A stretch of 64,000 bases of DNA, taken from the NCBI RefSeq assembly GCF_025677645.1, contig NZ_CP106879.1, positions 3,534,001-3,598,000 of the forward strand. Reading direction: 5' to 3'. Below, piece after piece: positions 1-9,013 of the stretch (position 1 is its first letter; every line of letters begins with the position of its first letter). Origin of the DNA: Curtobacterium poinsettiae. GTDB taxonomy: Bacteria; Actinomycetota; Actinomycetes; Actinomycetales; Microbacteriaceae. The notes under the pieces were generated by a model. That model saw only the letters and a program-made list of their open reading frames with translations. It searched no databases and was not told the origin of the DNA. Made by a program: the position numbers and the translations under genes.

Positions 1-1
1 G

Positions 2-841
2 TGGACCGTCCGCGGCACCTACGGCTTCAAGCCGGAGCTCCCCGCCGCCTCGGGCACCGAGGCACTCGGCGTCGTCGAGGCGCTCGGCGAGGGCGTCACG
101 AACCTGCAGGTCGGCCAGCGCGTCGCCGGCGGCGCCTTCGGCGTCTGGGCCGAGTACTACACCGCGAACGCCGCCGGACTCGTGCCGGTGCCGGACGCGA
201 TGTCCGACGAGGCCGCCGCCCAGCTCGTCTCGATGCCGTTCAGCGCCATCAGCCTGCTGCACTCGCTCGACCTGCACGAGGGCGACTGGATCATCCAGAA
301 CGCCGCCAACGGTGCGGTCGGACGCATGGTCGCCCAGCTCGGCGCCGCCCGCGGCATCAACGTGATCGGACTCGTCCGTCGCGCCGCCGGAGTCGACGAG
401 CTCCGCGAGCAGGGCATCGAGCGCATCGTCGCCACCGACGCCGACGACTGGCAGGACCAGGTCGCGGCGATCACCGGCGGCGCCCCGATCATCGCGGGCG
501 TCGAGTCGGTGGGTGGCAAGGCGGCCGGCGACATCGCCTCGGTGCTCGGCGAGGACGCCACCCTCGTCGTCTTCGGCGCGATGGCGTCCCCGACGCTCGA
601 GATCCCGTCGGGCAAGGTCATCTTCGGCCAGCTCACCGTGAAGGGCTTCTGGGGCTCCGTCGTCAGCAAGACGATGCCGGCCGAGACGAAGGGGCAGCTC
701 TTCGGTGAGCTCATCACCCGCGTCCTCGACGGCTCGCTGACGCTCCCCGTCGCCGAGACGTTCGCCTTCGAGCAGGTCCGCGACGCCGTGCGCGCCAGCG
801 ACACCGCCGGACGCGTCGGCAAGGTGCTCCTGCGCCCGTAG
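2..841 (+). CDS. Zinc-independent quinone oxidoreductase-like alcohol dehydrogenase family protein (5' partial)
   Basis: The frame is open at the left edge, so the N-terminus is missing; 279 residues are visible. The sequence runs from the end of a GroES-like domain (ending near YYTANAAGLVPVP) into a Rossmann domain with the dinucleotide-binding stretch GAVGRMVAQLGAARG at about visible residue 104. No structural zinc cysteine lobe is seen. This fits the NAD(P)H:quinone reductase / enoyl reductase branch of medium-chain dehydrogenases, which reduce activated double bonds or quinones. The substrate cannot be told. The gene ends at a TAG and is followed by a strong hairpin shared with the convergent ZIP gene. 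Confidence 0.85.
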   Translation, partial: WTVRGTYGFKPELPAASGTEALGVVEALGEGVTNLQVGQRVAGGAFGVWAEYYTANAAGLVPVPDAMSDEAAAQLVSMPFSAISLLHSLDLHEGDWIIQNAANGAVGRMVAQLGAARGINVIGLVRRAAGVDELREQGIERIVATDADDWQDQVAAITGGAPIIAGVESVGGKAAGDIASVLGEDATLVVFGAMASPTLEIPSGKVIFGQLTVKGFWGSVVSKTMPAETKGQLFGELITRVLDGSLTLPVAETFAFEQVRDAVRASDTAGRVGKVLLRP

Positions 842-850
842 CGCGACCAG

Positions 851-902
851 CAGACGGACGGGAGGCCCGTGGCGACACCGCCACGGGCCTCCCGTCCGTC
901 TG
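851..902. terminator. Perfect 24-bp hairpin between convergent genes
   Basis: The arms at 851-874 and 879-902 are exact inverse complements around the 4-base loop ACAC. There is no T-run. It lies between the ends of the quinone-reductase-like gene (+) and the ZIP gene (-), so it can terminate both. It shares the core GGAGGCCCG with a hairpin at 4141-4188 and related copies elsewhere in the window. Confidence 0.75.
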
Positions 903-937
903 TCCACCCGTCCACCGCCGGGACGCTGGATCGCGCG

Positions 938-1678
938 TCAGCCGCCGACCACGTGGATGCCGTAGGCGGCGAAGAACCCGACGACCGCGATGAGGCCCGT
1001 CCACGGGCCGGTCTTCCGGAACGCCTCCGGCAGCATGGTGTCGGCGAGCATCGCCAGGATCGCTCCGGCGGCGACCGCGGTCACGGCGCTCTGCACGCCG
1101 GCGGGTGCCTGCCCGAGGATGGCGTACCCGCCGAGCGCCGACAGGGCGCAGGCGAGGGCGATGGCCCCCCACACCGTGAAGACGTAGCGGGCACCGCGGC
1201 CGTTCGCCTTCATGTCCGAGGTGCTCGACAGCCCCTCCGGCAGGTTCGAGATGATGACGGCCGCGACGACCGCGATGGACAGCGACCCACCGGCGGCGAG
1301 TCCGACGCCCTGCACCGCCGTCTCCGGGATGCCGTCGAGCAACGCGCCGAGGGCGATGCCGAGTCCCGTGCCCGAGCCGGGTGACCCGGCTCCGCTGCGC
1401 TTCTTGCGCGCACCGCGCCGTTCCAGCAGGACGTCGAGGCCGACGTAGACCACCGCTCCACCCAGGAACCCGGCCATCGCCGTCCAGAAGGTGCCGGACC
1501 GGGTGGCCTCGGCGACCAGGTCGAAGGAGAGCGCGGAGATGAGGACGCCGGCGCCGAAGGCGGTGATCGTGGCGACCACGGTGCGCGGCACGCGGACGAA
1601 CCAGGCGATCGCGGCGCCGACGACGAGGGCGAGACCGGAAGCCAGGCCGGCCCCGGATGCCAGGAGGAGGGGATGCAC
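938..1678 (-). CDS. ZIP-family metal cation transporter
   Basis: This is a predicted 246-residue inner-membrane protein with about eight hydrophobic segments. It carries the ZIP signatures LDGIPETAVQGVGL in the fourth helix region and ISNLPEGLSS in the fifth, whose polar and acidic residues line the metal site in ZIP transporters. The usual first histidine of HDGIPEG is replaced by Leu, so metal preference is uncertain. ZIP proteins move Zn2+, Fe2+ or Mn2+ into the cytosol. I chose the GTG at 1678 (VHPLLLASG), just before the first helix. An ATG at 1744 would add a 22-residue hydrophilic leader without an evident ribosome site. Confidence 0.8.
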   Translation of the reverse strand: MHPLLLASGAGLASGLALVVGAAIAWFVRVPRTVVATITAFGAGVLISALSFDLVAEATRSGTFWTAMAGFLGGAVVYVGLDVLLERRGARKKRSGAGSPGSGTGLGIALGALLDGIPETAVQGVGLAAGGSLSIAVVAAVIISNLPEGLSSTSDMKANGRGARYVFTVWGAIALACALSALGGYAILGQAPAGVQSAVTAVAAGAILAMLADTMLPEAFRKTGPWTGLIAVVGFFAAYGIHVVGG

Positions 1679-1749
1679 GGGTCGAGTGTAGGAACCGGAC
1701 GATGCGGACGCGCCAAGGTCGCCCGGACACGATTGCGTGCCCATGGTGA

Positions 1750-1792
1750 GCAGAAGACGTCGGGCGCCCTGGGGCGACCCGACGTCTTCTGC
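1750..1792 (-). terminator. 15-bp stem terminator of the sugar symporter gene
   Basis: The arms 1750-1764 and 1778-1792 (core GACGTC) are perfectly complementary. They sit 25 bases past the stop of the minus-strand MFS gene and before the ZIP start, so the two genes are probably separate transcripts. Confidence 0.7.
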
Positions 1793-1816
1793 GCACTCGG
1801 TGCAGCGTGGTGTGAC

Positions 1817-3274
1817 CTAGCGGCGCGACGCCTTCACGGGGACGGTGAAGATGTTGCCGGTGGTGACGCCCTCTTCGACCTCTTCGAGGGTGCGACCGCG
1901 GCTCTCCGGCACGAACTTCCAGATGAAGAGCAGCGCCAGCAGCCCGACGACCCCGAAGCCGAAGAAGGTCCCGGTGATGCCGGTCGCGGCGACGATCGTC
2001 GGGAAGTACAGCCCGAGGAACGCGTTGGCGATCCAGAGGCAGAACACCGAGATGCCCATGCCGAGCGCACGGATCTGGGTCGGGAAGATCTCGGACAGCA
2101 CGACCCACACGGCGATGTTGAGGAAGGTCTGCATCGAGCCGACGAACGCGACGACCAGGAACAGGATGACCCACGGGCGGGCCGGGTTGCCGTCCGGCAG
2201 CGCCACCGAGGCGATGCCGATGAGGAAGTGGCAGACGGTCGTCAGCGAGAACCCGATGATCAGGGTCGTGCGGCGGTTGATCTTCTCCATGTTGGAGATG
2301 GCGATGATGCCACCGATCACGGCGATGACGCCGGGCGCGATGTTGGCAATGAGCGCTGCCGACTGCTCGAAGCCCGACTCGATCAGCACGGTCTGGCCGT
2401 AGTACATGATCGAGTTGATGCCGGTGAGCTGCTGCGCGACCCCGAGCCCGGCACCGATGAGCACGATGCGGATGAGCCACTTGTTGCCGAGCAGGGTGCG
2501 CCAGCCGCTGACCTTCTGCAGCTTCGCCTCGAGGTCGTTGGTGCGCTTGATGTCGTCGAGCTCGGCGTTCGCCCGCTCCGTCGTGCGGATCTGCCCGAGG
2601 ACCGAGAGTGCCTCGTCGTTGCGCCCCTTCGACGCGAGCCAGCGCGGCGACTCCGGCACGCGGAGCATGCCGACGAACAGCGCGATCGCGGGGAGCGCAC
2701 AGACGGCCAGCATGACGCGCCACACGCCGTTGCCCTCACCCCACACGGTGCCGATGAAGGCGTTGACCACGAACGCAGCGAGCTGGCCGATCACGATCAT
2801 GAGCTCGTTGCGGCCGGACAACGACCCGCGGATCTCGTACGGTGCGAGTTCGGCGAGGAACACCGGCACCACCGTGGAGGCGCCACCCACCGCGAGCCCG
2901 AGGAGCACACGACCGACGACGATGACCTCGAACGTCGGCGCGACCACGCAGATCAGCGTGCCGACGAAGAACGTGACGGCCAGCAGGATGATGGTCTTGC
3001 GGCGACCCCAGCCGTCGGCGATGCGGCCGCCGAGCATGGCACCGATCGCGGCGCCGAAGAGCAACGAGCTGGTGACCACGCCCTCGGTGAAGTTCGTGAG
3101 GCCGAGCTCCGCCTTCATCGGGTTCAGGGCACCGTTGATGACACCGGTGTCGTACCCGAAGAGCAACCCGCCGAACGTGGCGACGAGGGCCAGCACGCCG
3201 AGTCGTCGGCGGTGCGGACCGGTCCCCAACGGGGGCAGTGCGACAGTCGGGGCTGTCGGTTTGATGTCGACCAT
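1817..3274 (-). CDS. Sugar porter family MFS transporter (sugar/H+ symporter)
   Basis: A 485-residue, twelve-helix MFS protein of the sugar porter subfamily that imports hexoses or pentoses by proton symport. Seen motifs are ADGWGRRKT after helix 2, PESPRWL before the central loop, QQLTGINSIMYYG in helix 7 and PESRGRTLEE at the C-terminal end, the classical order. I chose the ATG at 3274 (MVDIKPTAP) because AAGGAG lies about eight bases upstream; a longer frame to 3346 would run through the promoter. A good promoter with a flanking repeated half-site lies just upstream, suggesting sugar-responsive control. The specific sugar cannot be told. Confidence 0.92.
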   Translation of the reverse strand: MVDIKPTAPTVALPPLGTGPHRRRLGVLALVATFGGLLFGYDTGVINGALNPMKAELGLTNFTEGVVTSSLLFGAAIGAMLGGRIADGWGRRKTIILLAVTFFVGTLICVVAPTFEVIVVGRVLLGLAVGGASTVVPVFLAELAPYEIRGSLSGRNELMIVIGQLAAFVVNAFIGTVWGEGNGVWRVMLAVCALPAIALFVGMLRVPESPRWLASKGRNDEALSVLGQIRTTERANAELDDIKRTNDLEAKLQKVSGWRTLLGNKWLIRIVLIGAGLGVAQQLTGINSIMYYGQTVLIESGFEQSAALIANIAPGVIAVIGGIIAISNMEKINRRTTLIIGFSLTTVCHFLIGIASVALPDGNPARPWVILFLVVAFVGSMQTFLNIAVWVVLSEIFPTQIRALGMGISVFCLWIANAFLGLYFPTIVAATGITGTFFGFGVVGLLALLFIWKFVPESRGRTLEEVEEGVTTGNIFTVPVKASRR

Positions 3275-3312
3275 TCGGTGACTCCTTCGTCGGTGATCGC
3301 GCTTCATCGCGT

Positions 3313-3382
3313 GGACCGATCGTAACCCGATTCCATGTCCTGTCAATTGGACATTCTGTCGTCAGGTCGTTTGGATCGGTCC
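3313..3382 (-). promoter_or_regulatory. Promoter and paired half-sites of the sugar symporter
   Basis: On the minus strand TTGACA (3341-3346), a 16-base spacer and TACGAT (3319-3324) form a near-consensus sigma-70-type promoter. GGACCGATC (3313-3321) overlaps the -10, and its exact inverse complement GATCGGTCC (3374-3382) lies upstream of the -35. The placement suggests a regulator bridging the promoter. The regulator is not identified. Confidence 0.6.
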
Positions 3383-3429
3383 ACATAACGCCTGATGAGG
3401 AGGGGAGCGGTCCAATGCGCGGGTCGGGC

Positions 3430-3966
3430 CTAGCGCTCGTCGTCGACGGGGCCCTCGCCCAGGACGTCCCCCAACGAGGCCATGTCGGCGCCGTGGTCGG
3501 TGTAGCGGCGTACGGTCCGGCGGGCGGCGGCACTCGCGGCACCGGCCAGGGCGGGGTTGCGTCGGGCAGCGTCGGCGACGCGGCCGGCGTGCCCCGCGGT
3601 GGAGAGCAGCACGTTGGCCAGGGCTCGGGCGTCGCCGCGCTCGGGGACCCCGGTCACGGTCCACGCCGTGCGGACCTGCGCATCGGGGGTGACGCCGCGA
3701 CGGGTGCCCATCCGGTGCCAGTCCGACAGGACGCCTTCGGTGCGCGAGGCCGCGCGGTCCGCCTCGCCTGCACGTCGGCGCGCGGCGTCGCGGGCGTCGG
3801 ACTCGCCGCCCGTGCCCTCGACCGTGTCGTACCGGTCGGTGAGCCCGTCGGCCCGGCGCCGGACACTGTCGGCCCGTTCACGCGCTGCGACGTCGTCACC
3901 ACCGGCCGCTGCGATGCGGGCGGCGTGCGCGGCGGCAGCCGCGGCGAGGATCTCCGAACGCTCCAT
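3430..3966 (-). CDS. Uncharacterised Ala/Arg-rich protein
   Basis: A 178-residue, highly charged soluble protein rich in Ala, Arg, Asp and Gly, with no signal peptide or membrane helix and no fold I recognise. The first half is helix-forming (ERSEILAAAAAAHAARIAAAG, then many R/D repeats). A conserved-looking C-terminal half contains TPDAQVRTAWTVTGVPERGD. I chose the ATG at 3966 because a TACGGT hexamer ends seven bases before it, a leaderless-type start. The frame extends upstream to 4140 only across a palindromic repeat. Codon use matches its neighbours. Confidence 0.6.
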   Translation of the reverse strand: MERSEILAAAAAAHAARIAAAGGDDVAARERADSVRRRADGLTDRYDTVEGTGGESDARDAARRRAGEADRAASRTEGVLSDWHRMGTRRGVTPDAQVRTAWTVTGVPERGDARALANVLLSTAGHAGRVADAARRNPALAGAASAAARRTVRRYTDHGADMASLGDVLGEGPVDDER

Positions 3967-3973
3967 GCCCTCG

Positions 3974-3979
3974 ACCGTA
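3974..3979 (-). promoter_or_regulatory. -10 hexamer TACGGT, leaderless start for the 3430-3966 gene
   Basis: TACGGT on the minus strand ends seven bases before the ATG at 3966, so transcription would begin at or next to the start codon. No Shine-Dalgarno sequence is convincing. Confidence 0.45.
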
Positions 3980-4039
3980 GCCGCTCCGACCGACACCGTC
4001 GGACCGTCCGGCGCGGTGGCGGGGCGCGGGGGTGGGCGC

Positions 4040-4101
4040 GTTTCGCGCTGGGCGACACCTCTCGGGCCAGCGCGCGCGTGAGGTGTCGCTGAGCGCGAAA
4101 C
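4040..4101. repeat. Long imperfect inverted repeat
   Basis: Arms 4040-4061 and 4080-4101 (22 bases each, starting GTTTCGCGCT and differing at two positions) flank an 18-base GC-rich loop. It is unlike the GGAGGC hairpins and lies between the small unknown gene and the pgi terminator. It resembles a REP-type dispersed palindrome, but only one copy is in this window. Confidence 0.6.
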
Positions 4102-4140
4102 CGGCCCGGCGTCCGGCCCGCGGCCGCAGCGCACGCACAC

Positions 4141-4188
4141 GACGGACGGGAGGCCCGTGGCGGATCCGCCACGGGCCTCCCGTCCGTC
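4141..4188 (-). terminator. Perfect palindromic hairpin downstream of pgi
   Basis: A 48-base perfect palindrome centred on GGATCC with core GGAGGCCCGTGGCG, beginning 15 bases past the pgi stop. Apart from its centre it is the same sequence as the hairpin at 851-902. Confidence 0.75.
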
Positions 4189-4203
4189 AGGTGGGGGCGT
4201 GCG

Positions 4204-5925
4204 TTACTTCCGCAGCTCCAGGTACTTCGCGATGAGCGCCTTGGTCGACGGGTCCTGCGCGTCGAGCGCAGCCTGGTCGCCCTCGACGGCCGGCGTGACC
4301 TGCAGCGCCAGCTGCTTGCCGAGCTCCACACCCCACTGGTCGAACGAGTCGATGCCCCAGATCGTGCCCTCGGTGAACACGATGTGCTCGTACAGGGCGA
4401 TGAGCTGGCCGAGGACGCTCGGGGTGAGCTCCGGCGCGATGATCGACGTGGTCGGCTTGTTGCCCGGGAACGTGCGCGCCGCGACGATCCCTTCGTCGGT
4501 GGTGCCCTCGGCTCGGACCTCGTCGGCGCTCTTGCCGAACGCGAGCGCCTTGGTCTGCGCGAAGAAGTTCGCCAGGAACAGGGTGTGCACGTCCGTGCCG
4601 GGCGCGACGCCCTTGCCGTCGCCGGTCTCGTCCTTGAGCGGACGGGCCGGGTTGGCGACCGTGATGAAGTCAGCCGGGATCAGGCGGGTGCCCTGGTGGA
4701 TGAGCTGGTAGAACGCGTGCTGGCCGTTCGTGCCGGGCTCACCCCAGAAGACCTCGCCGGTCTCGGTGGTGACGGGCGAGCCGTCCCAGCGGACGCGCTT
4801 GCCGTTCGACTCCATCGTGAGCTGCTGCAGGTACGCGGCGAAGCGGTGCAGGTACTGCGTGTACGGCAGGACCGCGTGGCTCTGCGCACCGAGGAAGTTC
4901 GTGTACCAGACGTTGAGCAGGCCCATCAGGACGGGGACGTTCTGCTCGAGCGGCGTGGTGCGGACGTGCTCGTCGATGGCGTGGAAGCCGGAGAGGAACT
5001 GCTCCCAGTTCTCCTTGCCGATCGCGATGACGACACTCGTCCCGATGGCCGAGTCGACCGAGTAGCGGCCGCCCACCCAGTCCCAGAAGCCGAAGGCGTT
5101 CTCGGGGTCGATGCCGAACGCCTCGACCTTGTCGAGCGCGGTGGACACGGCGACGAAGTGCTTGGCGACGGCGTTCTTCTTCTCGTCGTCGGCGGCGTCG
5201 GTCAGGCCGAGCTCCTCCCACAGCCACTGGCGCGCGAGGCGTGCGTTCGTCAGGGTCTCGAGCGTGCCGAAGGTCTTCGACGCGACGATGAAGAGCGTGG
5301 TCTCGGGGTCCAGGTCCGCGGTCTTCTCGTAGATGTCCGCCGGGTCGATGTTCGAGACGAAGCGGGCCTCGAGGCCAGCCTGCACGTACGGCTTCAGGGC
5401 CTCGTAGACCATGACCGGGCCGAGGTCGGAGCCACCGATGCCGATGTTGACGACGGTCTCGATGCGCTTGCCGGTCACGCCGGTCCAGGCGCCGCTGCGG
5501 ACCTGCTCGGCGAAGCCGTAGACCTTGTCGAGCGTGGCGTGCACATCGGCGTCGACGTCCTGGCCGTCGACGGTCAGGGGCGCGGCCGGCACGAGGCCCT
5601 CGGTCGCCTTCGGGCGGCGGAGCGCGGTGTGCAGCACGGCGCGGTCCTCGGTCACGTTGATGTGCTCGCCAGCGAGCATCGCCTGGAAGCGTTCGGCGAC
5701 GCCGGTGTCCTTCGCGACCTGCAGCAGCGCGGCGAGGATCTCGTCGGTCACCAGGCCCTTGGACAGGTCGACGGTCAGGTCGGCCGCCTGGAAGGTGTAC
5801 TGCTCGGCACGACCGGGGTCGCTGTCGAACCACCCTCGCAGGTCCGGGGTGAAGCCGGCAGCGATGCTGTCGAGCTTCTTCCAGCCTTCGGTCGATGTGG
5901 GGTCGACGGGAGCGGATTCGGTCAC
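4204..5925 (-). CDS. pgi: Glucose-6-phosphate isomerase
   Basis: A 573-residue cytosolic enzyme that interconverts glucose 6-phosphate and fructose 6-phosphate in glycolysis and gluconeogenesis. The family signatures are present: [19 protein letters not shown] (phosphosugar site), [15 protein letters not shown], the [11 protein letters not shown] region and ESNGKRV, followed by the conserved [17 protein letters not shown]. Length is normal for the bacterial/eukaryotic-type PGI. The GTG at 5925 is chosen because AGGAGG lies six bases upstream; the ATG at 5973 lacks such a site. It stands alone, bounded downstream by a strong hairpin. Confidence 0.97.
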   Translation of the reverse strand: MTESAPVDPTSTEGWKKLDSIAAGFTPDLRGWFDSDPGRAEQYTFQAADLTVDLSKGLVTDEILAALLQVAKDTGVAERFQAMLAGEHINVTEDRAVLHTALRRPKATEGLVPAAPLTVDGQDVDADVHATLDKVYGFAEQVRSGAWTGVTGKRIETVVNIGIGGSDLGPVMVYEALKPYVQAGLEARFVSNIDPADIYEKTADLDPETTLFIVASKTFGTLETLTNARLARQWLWEELGLTDAADDEKKNAVAKHFVAVSTALDKVEAFGIDPENAFGFWDWVGGRYSVDSAIGTSVVIAIGKENWEQFLSGFHAIDEHVRTTPLEQNVPVLMGLLNVWYTNFLGAQSHAVLPYTQYLHRFAAYLQQLTMESNGKRVRWDGSPVTTETGEVFWGEPGTNGQHAFYQLIHQGTRLIPADFITVANPARPLKDETGDGKGVAPGTDVHTLFLANFFAQTKALAFGKSADEVRAEGTTDEGIVAARTFPGNKPTTSIIAPELTPSVLGQLIALYEHIVFTEGTIWGIDSFDQWGVELGKQLALQVTPAVEGDQAALDAQDPSTKALIAKYLELRK

Positions 5926-6094
5926 TTCGGTCCTCCTGGGGATCACGTTCGAGACGTACAGCCCGCGGGTCACGCAGCGCTGCGTCGCGGACCGTCTTCG
6001 AGCGTAGTGCGCTCCGGCGGGTGGTGCGCACAGTCGGCCGGGAGGCGCGGCTCGCGTTCGCTGCGCGCGTCACGCCCTCCGGCCGGTCGCGTGC

Positions 6095-6143
6095 AGGGCC
6101 GCGGTCGGCTCGCCGGGTTCAGGGCCGCGGGCTCGCCGGGTTC
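6095..6143. repeat. Tandem direct repeat at the 3' end of copA
   Basis: Two adjacent copies (6095-6120 and 6121-6143) start AGGGCCGCGG and end GCTCGCCGGGTTC, and differ by a three-base insertion. The second copy overlaps the copA stop codon, so the first looks like a small tandem duplication of the gene end. Confidence 0.6.
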
Positions 6144-8394
6144 ACGGCTGCACCGCGAAGCGACGCAGCCGCAGGCTGTTCGTCACGACGAAGACGGACG
6201 AGAACGCCATCGCCGCACCCGCGAGCACCGGGTTGAGCAGCCCCGCCATCGCGAGCGGGATCGCCGCGACGTTGTACGCGAACGCCCAGAACAGGTTGCC
6301 CTTGATGACGCCGAGCGTCGCGCGCGACAGCCGGATGGCGTCGGCCACCACCGTGAGCCGACCGCTCACGACCGTGATGTCGCTCGCCGCGATGGCCGCA
6401 TCGGTGCCCGCCCCCATGGCGATGCCGAGGTCGGCCGCGGCCAGTGCGGCGGCGTCGTTCACGCCGTCGCCGACCATCGCGACGCTCCGCCCCTCGGCCT
6501 GCAGCCGGCGGACGGTCTCGAGCTTCGACGCCGGGGTCGCGCGGGCGTGCACCTCATCGATGCCGACGCTCGCGGCGACCGCACGTGCGGCACCGTCGTT
6601 GTCGCCGGTGAGCAGCACCGGGTGCAGGCCGAGCGCCCGGAAGCGGGCGATCGCGTCGGCGGCCTCGGGCTTCACGGTGTCGCCGACGACGACCACGCCG
6701 AGGGCCGTGCCGTTCCGGGCGACGACGACCGCCGTGCCCCCGTCGGCCTCGGCGCGGTCGACGGCGTCAGACAGCACCGGGGGCAGGGTGATCGACCACG
6801 AGTGGGTGAGCCAGCGGGTCGTACCGACCAGGACCACGTCGCCGTCCACGACGGCCTGCACACCGGCGCCGGCGGTCGCGGTGAACTGCTCGGCCTCAGG
6901 CAGGTCGAGGCCTCGGGCACGGGCCGCGGTGGTGACGGCACGGGCGACGGGGTGTTCGGAGCCGTCCTCGACCGCTGCGGCGAGGCGCAGGACGACGTCC
7001 TCGGTCTCGGTGCCCCCGGGGTTCGCGGCGGCGGTGACCGACCGCAGGGTCATCGACCCCGTGGTGACGGTGCCGGTCTTGTCGAGCACGACGGTGTCGA
7101 CACCGCGGGTGCGCTCGAGCACCTGCGGACCGCCGATCAGGATGCCGAGCTGTGAGCCTCGACCGGTCCCGACCAGCAGGGCGGTGGGCGTGGCGAGTCC
7201 GAGGGCGCACGGGCAGGCGATGATCAGGGTGGCGACGGCCGCGGTGAAGGCCGCGGTGACCGAGCCGCCGAACACGAGCCAGCCGACGAAGGCCAGCACG
7301 GCGAGCGCGATGACGATCGGCACGAAGACCCCGGACACGCGGTCCGCCAGGCGCTGCACCTCGGCCTTGCCGGTCTGGGCGTCCTCGACCAGGCGACCCA
7401 TCCGGGCGAGCTCGGTGTCGGCGCCGACGCGGGTGATCGCGACGACGAGCCGGCCGCCGACGTTGATCGTCGCGCCGGTGACCCGGTCGCCCGGTCCGAC
7501 CTCGACCGGCACGGACTCGCCGGTGAGCATGCTGAGGTCGACGGCCGAGGAGCCGTCCTGCACCAGGCCGTCACTCGGGATCCGCTCGCCGGGTCGCACC
7601 ACGACGACGTCGCCCACGACCAGGGACGAGGCCGGCACGCGGTGTTCGGCACCCTCGCGCAGCACGGTGGCGTGCTTCGCACCGAGTTCGAGCAGTGCCC
7701 GGAGTGCGGCACCGGACTGCGTCTTCGCGCGGGCCTCCATGTACCGGCCGGCGAGGATGAACACCGTCACGGCCGTCGCGACCTCGAGGTACAGGTCGGT
7801 GGCCTCGGGGTCCGTGGCGAACCACGAGAACGTCATGTGCATGCCGGTCGTGCCGGCGTCGCCGAAGAACAGGGCGTACAGCGACCACCCGAAGGCGGCG
7901 AGGACGCCGACGCTCACCAGGGTGTCCATGGTGGCGGCGCCGTGCCGGGCGTTGACCCACGCGGCACGGTGGAACGGGAGCGCGCCCCAGACCGCGACGG
8001 GCGCGGCGAGCGTCAGGGCGAGCCACTGCCAGTTCGGGAACTGCAGCGCCGGCACCATCGAGAGCACCACGACGGGCACCGCGAGCACGGCGGACACGAT
8101 CAGACGTCGGCGCAGCGGGCCGGTCGGGTCGGCATCGGCCACGGCTTCGGCGTCAGCGGCGGCGGCGGCGGGCGGGGCCGGCACCGTGGCGCCGTAACCG
8201 GCCGACTCCACCGCGGCGATCAGCGCCTCGGGGTCGGCGGTGCCGTCAGCGGCGACCTGCACCTGCGCCTTCTCGGTGGCGTAGTTGACGGTGGCGGTGA
8301 CCCCGGGCAGCTTGCCGAGCTTCCGCTCGATGCGGTTCGCACACGAGGCGCAGGTCATCCCGGTGATGTCGAGTTCGACGGTGCGGTCGGTCAC
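6142..8394 (-). CDS. copA: Copper-exporting P-type ATPase CopA
   Basis: A 750-residue P1B-type ATPase that exports Cu(I) across the cytoplasmic membrane. It has one N-terminal heavy-metal domain with GMTCASC (Cys15, Cys18), then membrane helices, the CPC ion motif in [12 protein letters not shown] near residue 396, the phosphorylation motif DKTGT near 436, SEHPVARAV (the HP motif of metal pumps) near 479, and GDGVND near 638. The GTG start at 8394 overlaps the copZ stop (GTGA), so the two are translationally coupled. It is third in the csoR-copZ-copA operon and should be induced by copper. Confidence 0.95.
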   Translation of the reverse strand: MTDRTVELDITGMTCASCANRIERKLGKLPGVTATVNYATEKAQVQVAADGTADPEALIAAVESAGYGATVPAPPAAAAADAEAVADADPTGPLRRRLIVSAVLAVPVVVLSMVPALQFPNWQWLALTLAAPVAVWGALPFHRAAWVNARHGAATMDTLVSVGVLAAFGWSLYALFFGDAGTTGMHMTFSWFATDPEATDLYLEVATAVTVFILAGRYMEARAKTQSGAALRALLELGAKHATVLREGAEHRVPASSLVVGDVVVVRPGERIPSDGLVQDGSSAVDLSMLTGESVPVEVGPGDRVTGATINVGGRLVVAITRVGADTELARMGRLVEDAQTGKAEVQRLADRVSGVFVPIVIALAVLAFVGWLVFGGSVTAAFTAAVATLIIACPCALGLATPTALLVGTGRGSQLGILIGGPQVLERTRGVDTVVLDKTGTVTTGSMTLRSVTAAANPGGTETEDVVLRLAAAVEDGSEHPVARAVTTAARARGLDLPEAEQFTATAGAGVQAVVDGDVVLVGTTRWLTHSWSITLPPVLSDAVDRAEADGGTAVVVARNGTALGVVVVGDTVKPEAADAIARFRALGLHPVLLTGDNDGAARAVAASVGIDEVHARATPASKLETVRRLQAEGRSVAMVGDGVNDAAALAAADLGIAMGAGTDAAIAASDITVVSGRLTVVADAIRLSRATLGVIKGNLFWAFAYNVAAIPLAMAGLLNPVLAGAAMAFSSVFVVTNSLRLRRFAVQP

Positions 8395-8609
8395 GAGCGC
8401 ACGACCTCGTACCCCGCCTCGGCGACCGCGGCGCGGAGGGCGTCCGCGTCGACGGGTGCCGTCGAGCTGACGGTGACCTCGGACGATCCGCCGGGGACGA
8501 GTCGGACGTCGACGCCCGAGACCCCGTCGACCTCGGTGAGTTCCTCGGTGACGCTCATCACACAGTGGTCGCAGGTCATGCCCTCGACGAGCAGCGTTTC
8601 GGTGGTCAT
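8391..8609 (-). CDS. copZ: Copper chaperone CopZ-like heavy-metal-associated protein
   Basis: A 72-residue single HMA domain with the metal motif GMTCDHC near residue 10. Proteins of this type carry Cu(I) in the cytosol to CopA or to CsoR. Here it sits between the sensor and the pump, overlapping copA. The ATG at 8609 follows AAGGAG by about six bases; the longer open frame upstream runs through the csoR gene and is not used. Confidence 0.9.
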   Translation of the reverse strand: MTTETLLVEGMTCDHCVMSVTEELTEVDGVSGVDVRLVPGGSSEVTVSSTAPVDADALRAAVAEAGYEVVRS

Positions 8610-8640
8610 GGTGTCTCCTTCTCGGTGGTGGTCGTCAGGG

Positions 8641-8931
8641 TCAGGAGCGGACGAGCCGGGCGATCGCCTGGCTGGCCTCGCGCACCTTCTCGTCGGCGGC
8701 GTCCCCACCCTCGGCGACGGCCTCGGCGACGCAGTGCGCCAGGTGGTCCTCGAGCAGCGACAGCGCGACGCGTTCGAGCGCCCGGTTCGCCGCCGAGATC
8801 TGGGTGAGGACGTCGATGCAGTACGTCTCGTCCTCGACCATCCGCGCGATCCCGCGCACCTGTCCCTCGGCGCGACGGAGTCGCTTGAGCAGGTCGTCCT
8901 TGTCGCCGATGTACCCGACGTGTTCGTGCAT
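8641..8931 (-). CDS. csoR: Copper-sensing repressor CsoR
   Basis: A 96-residue all-helical repressor of the CsoR/RcnR family. It has the Cu(I)-binding triad in the right spacing: Cys38 (TYCIDV), His63 and Cys67 (EDHLAHCV). Cu(I) binding releases it from DNA and derepresses the downstream copper genes. I chose the ATG at 8931 because GGAGG lies five bases upstream; the GTG at 8955 would start inside the operator region. It is the first gene of the operon and lies just downstream of a matching palindromic CsoR box, so it should be autoregulated. Confidence 0.93.
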   Translation of the reverse strand: MHEHVGYIGDKDDLLKRLRRAEGQVRGIARMVEDETYCIDVLTQISAANRALERVALSLLEDHLAHCVAEAVAEGGDAADEKVREASQAIARLVRS

Positions 8932-8957
8932 GTCTGCCTCCACCGTTCTCAACACGG

Positions 8958-8972
8958 TACCCCCCTAGGGTA
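8958..8972 (-). promoter_or_regulatory. CsoR operator over the csoR-copZ-copA promoter
   Basis: The 15-mer TACCCCCCTAGGGTA matches the known CsoR pattern TACCC-N5-GGGTA. It lies 27 bases before the csoR start and contains TACCCT on the minus strand, a plausible -10 element, so bound repressor would block the promoter. Confidence 0.75.
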
Positions 8973-9001
8973 TTCCTTCCCGTGCCCGGTGCGACTGATG
9001 G

Positions 9002-9007
9002 CATGAT
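9002..9007 (+). promoter_or_regulatory. -10 hexamer CATGAT, leaderless start for the AraC-type gene
   Basis: CATGAT ends six bases before the ATG at 9014, and there is no ribosome-binding site. It is identical in sequence and spacing to the element before the GTG at 30942. Confidence 0.5.
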
Positions 9008-9013
9008 CGGCGC

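Noticed and set aside
157..915. Long minus-strand open frame over the first gene
   Set aside because: It lies opposite a clear dehydrogenase gene, is low in recognisable motifs, and is the usual antisense shadow in GC-rich DNA.
1673..3325. 550-codon plus-strand frame opposite the sugar symporter
   Set aside because: Its composition is dominated by Asp, Glu, His, Arg and Gln, as expected from the reverse of a hydrophobic gene; the minus-strand protein has all symporter motifs.
4384..7155. 923-codon plus-strand frame spanning pgi and copA
   Set aside because: It runs opposite two independent well-identified genes and across their spacer, so it cannot be a real protein.
6233..8197. 654-codon plus-strand frame opposite copA
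   Set aside because: CopA carries every P-type ATPase motif; the opposite frame is Ser/Thr/Arg low-complexity sequence.
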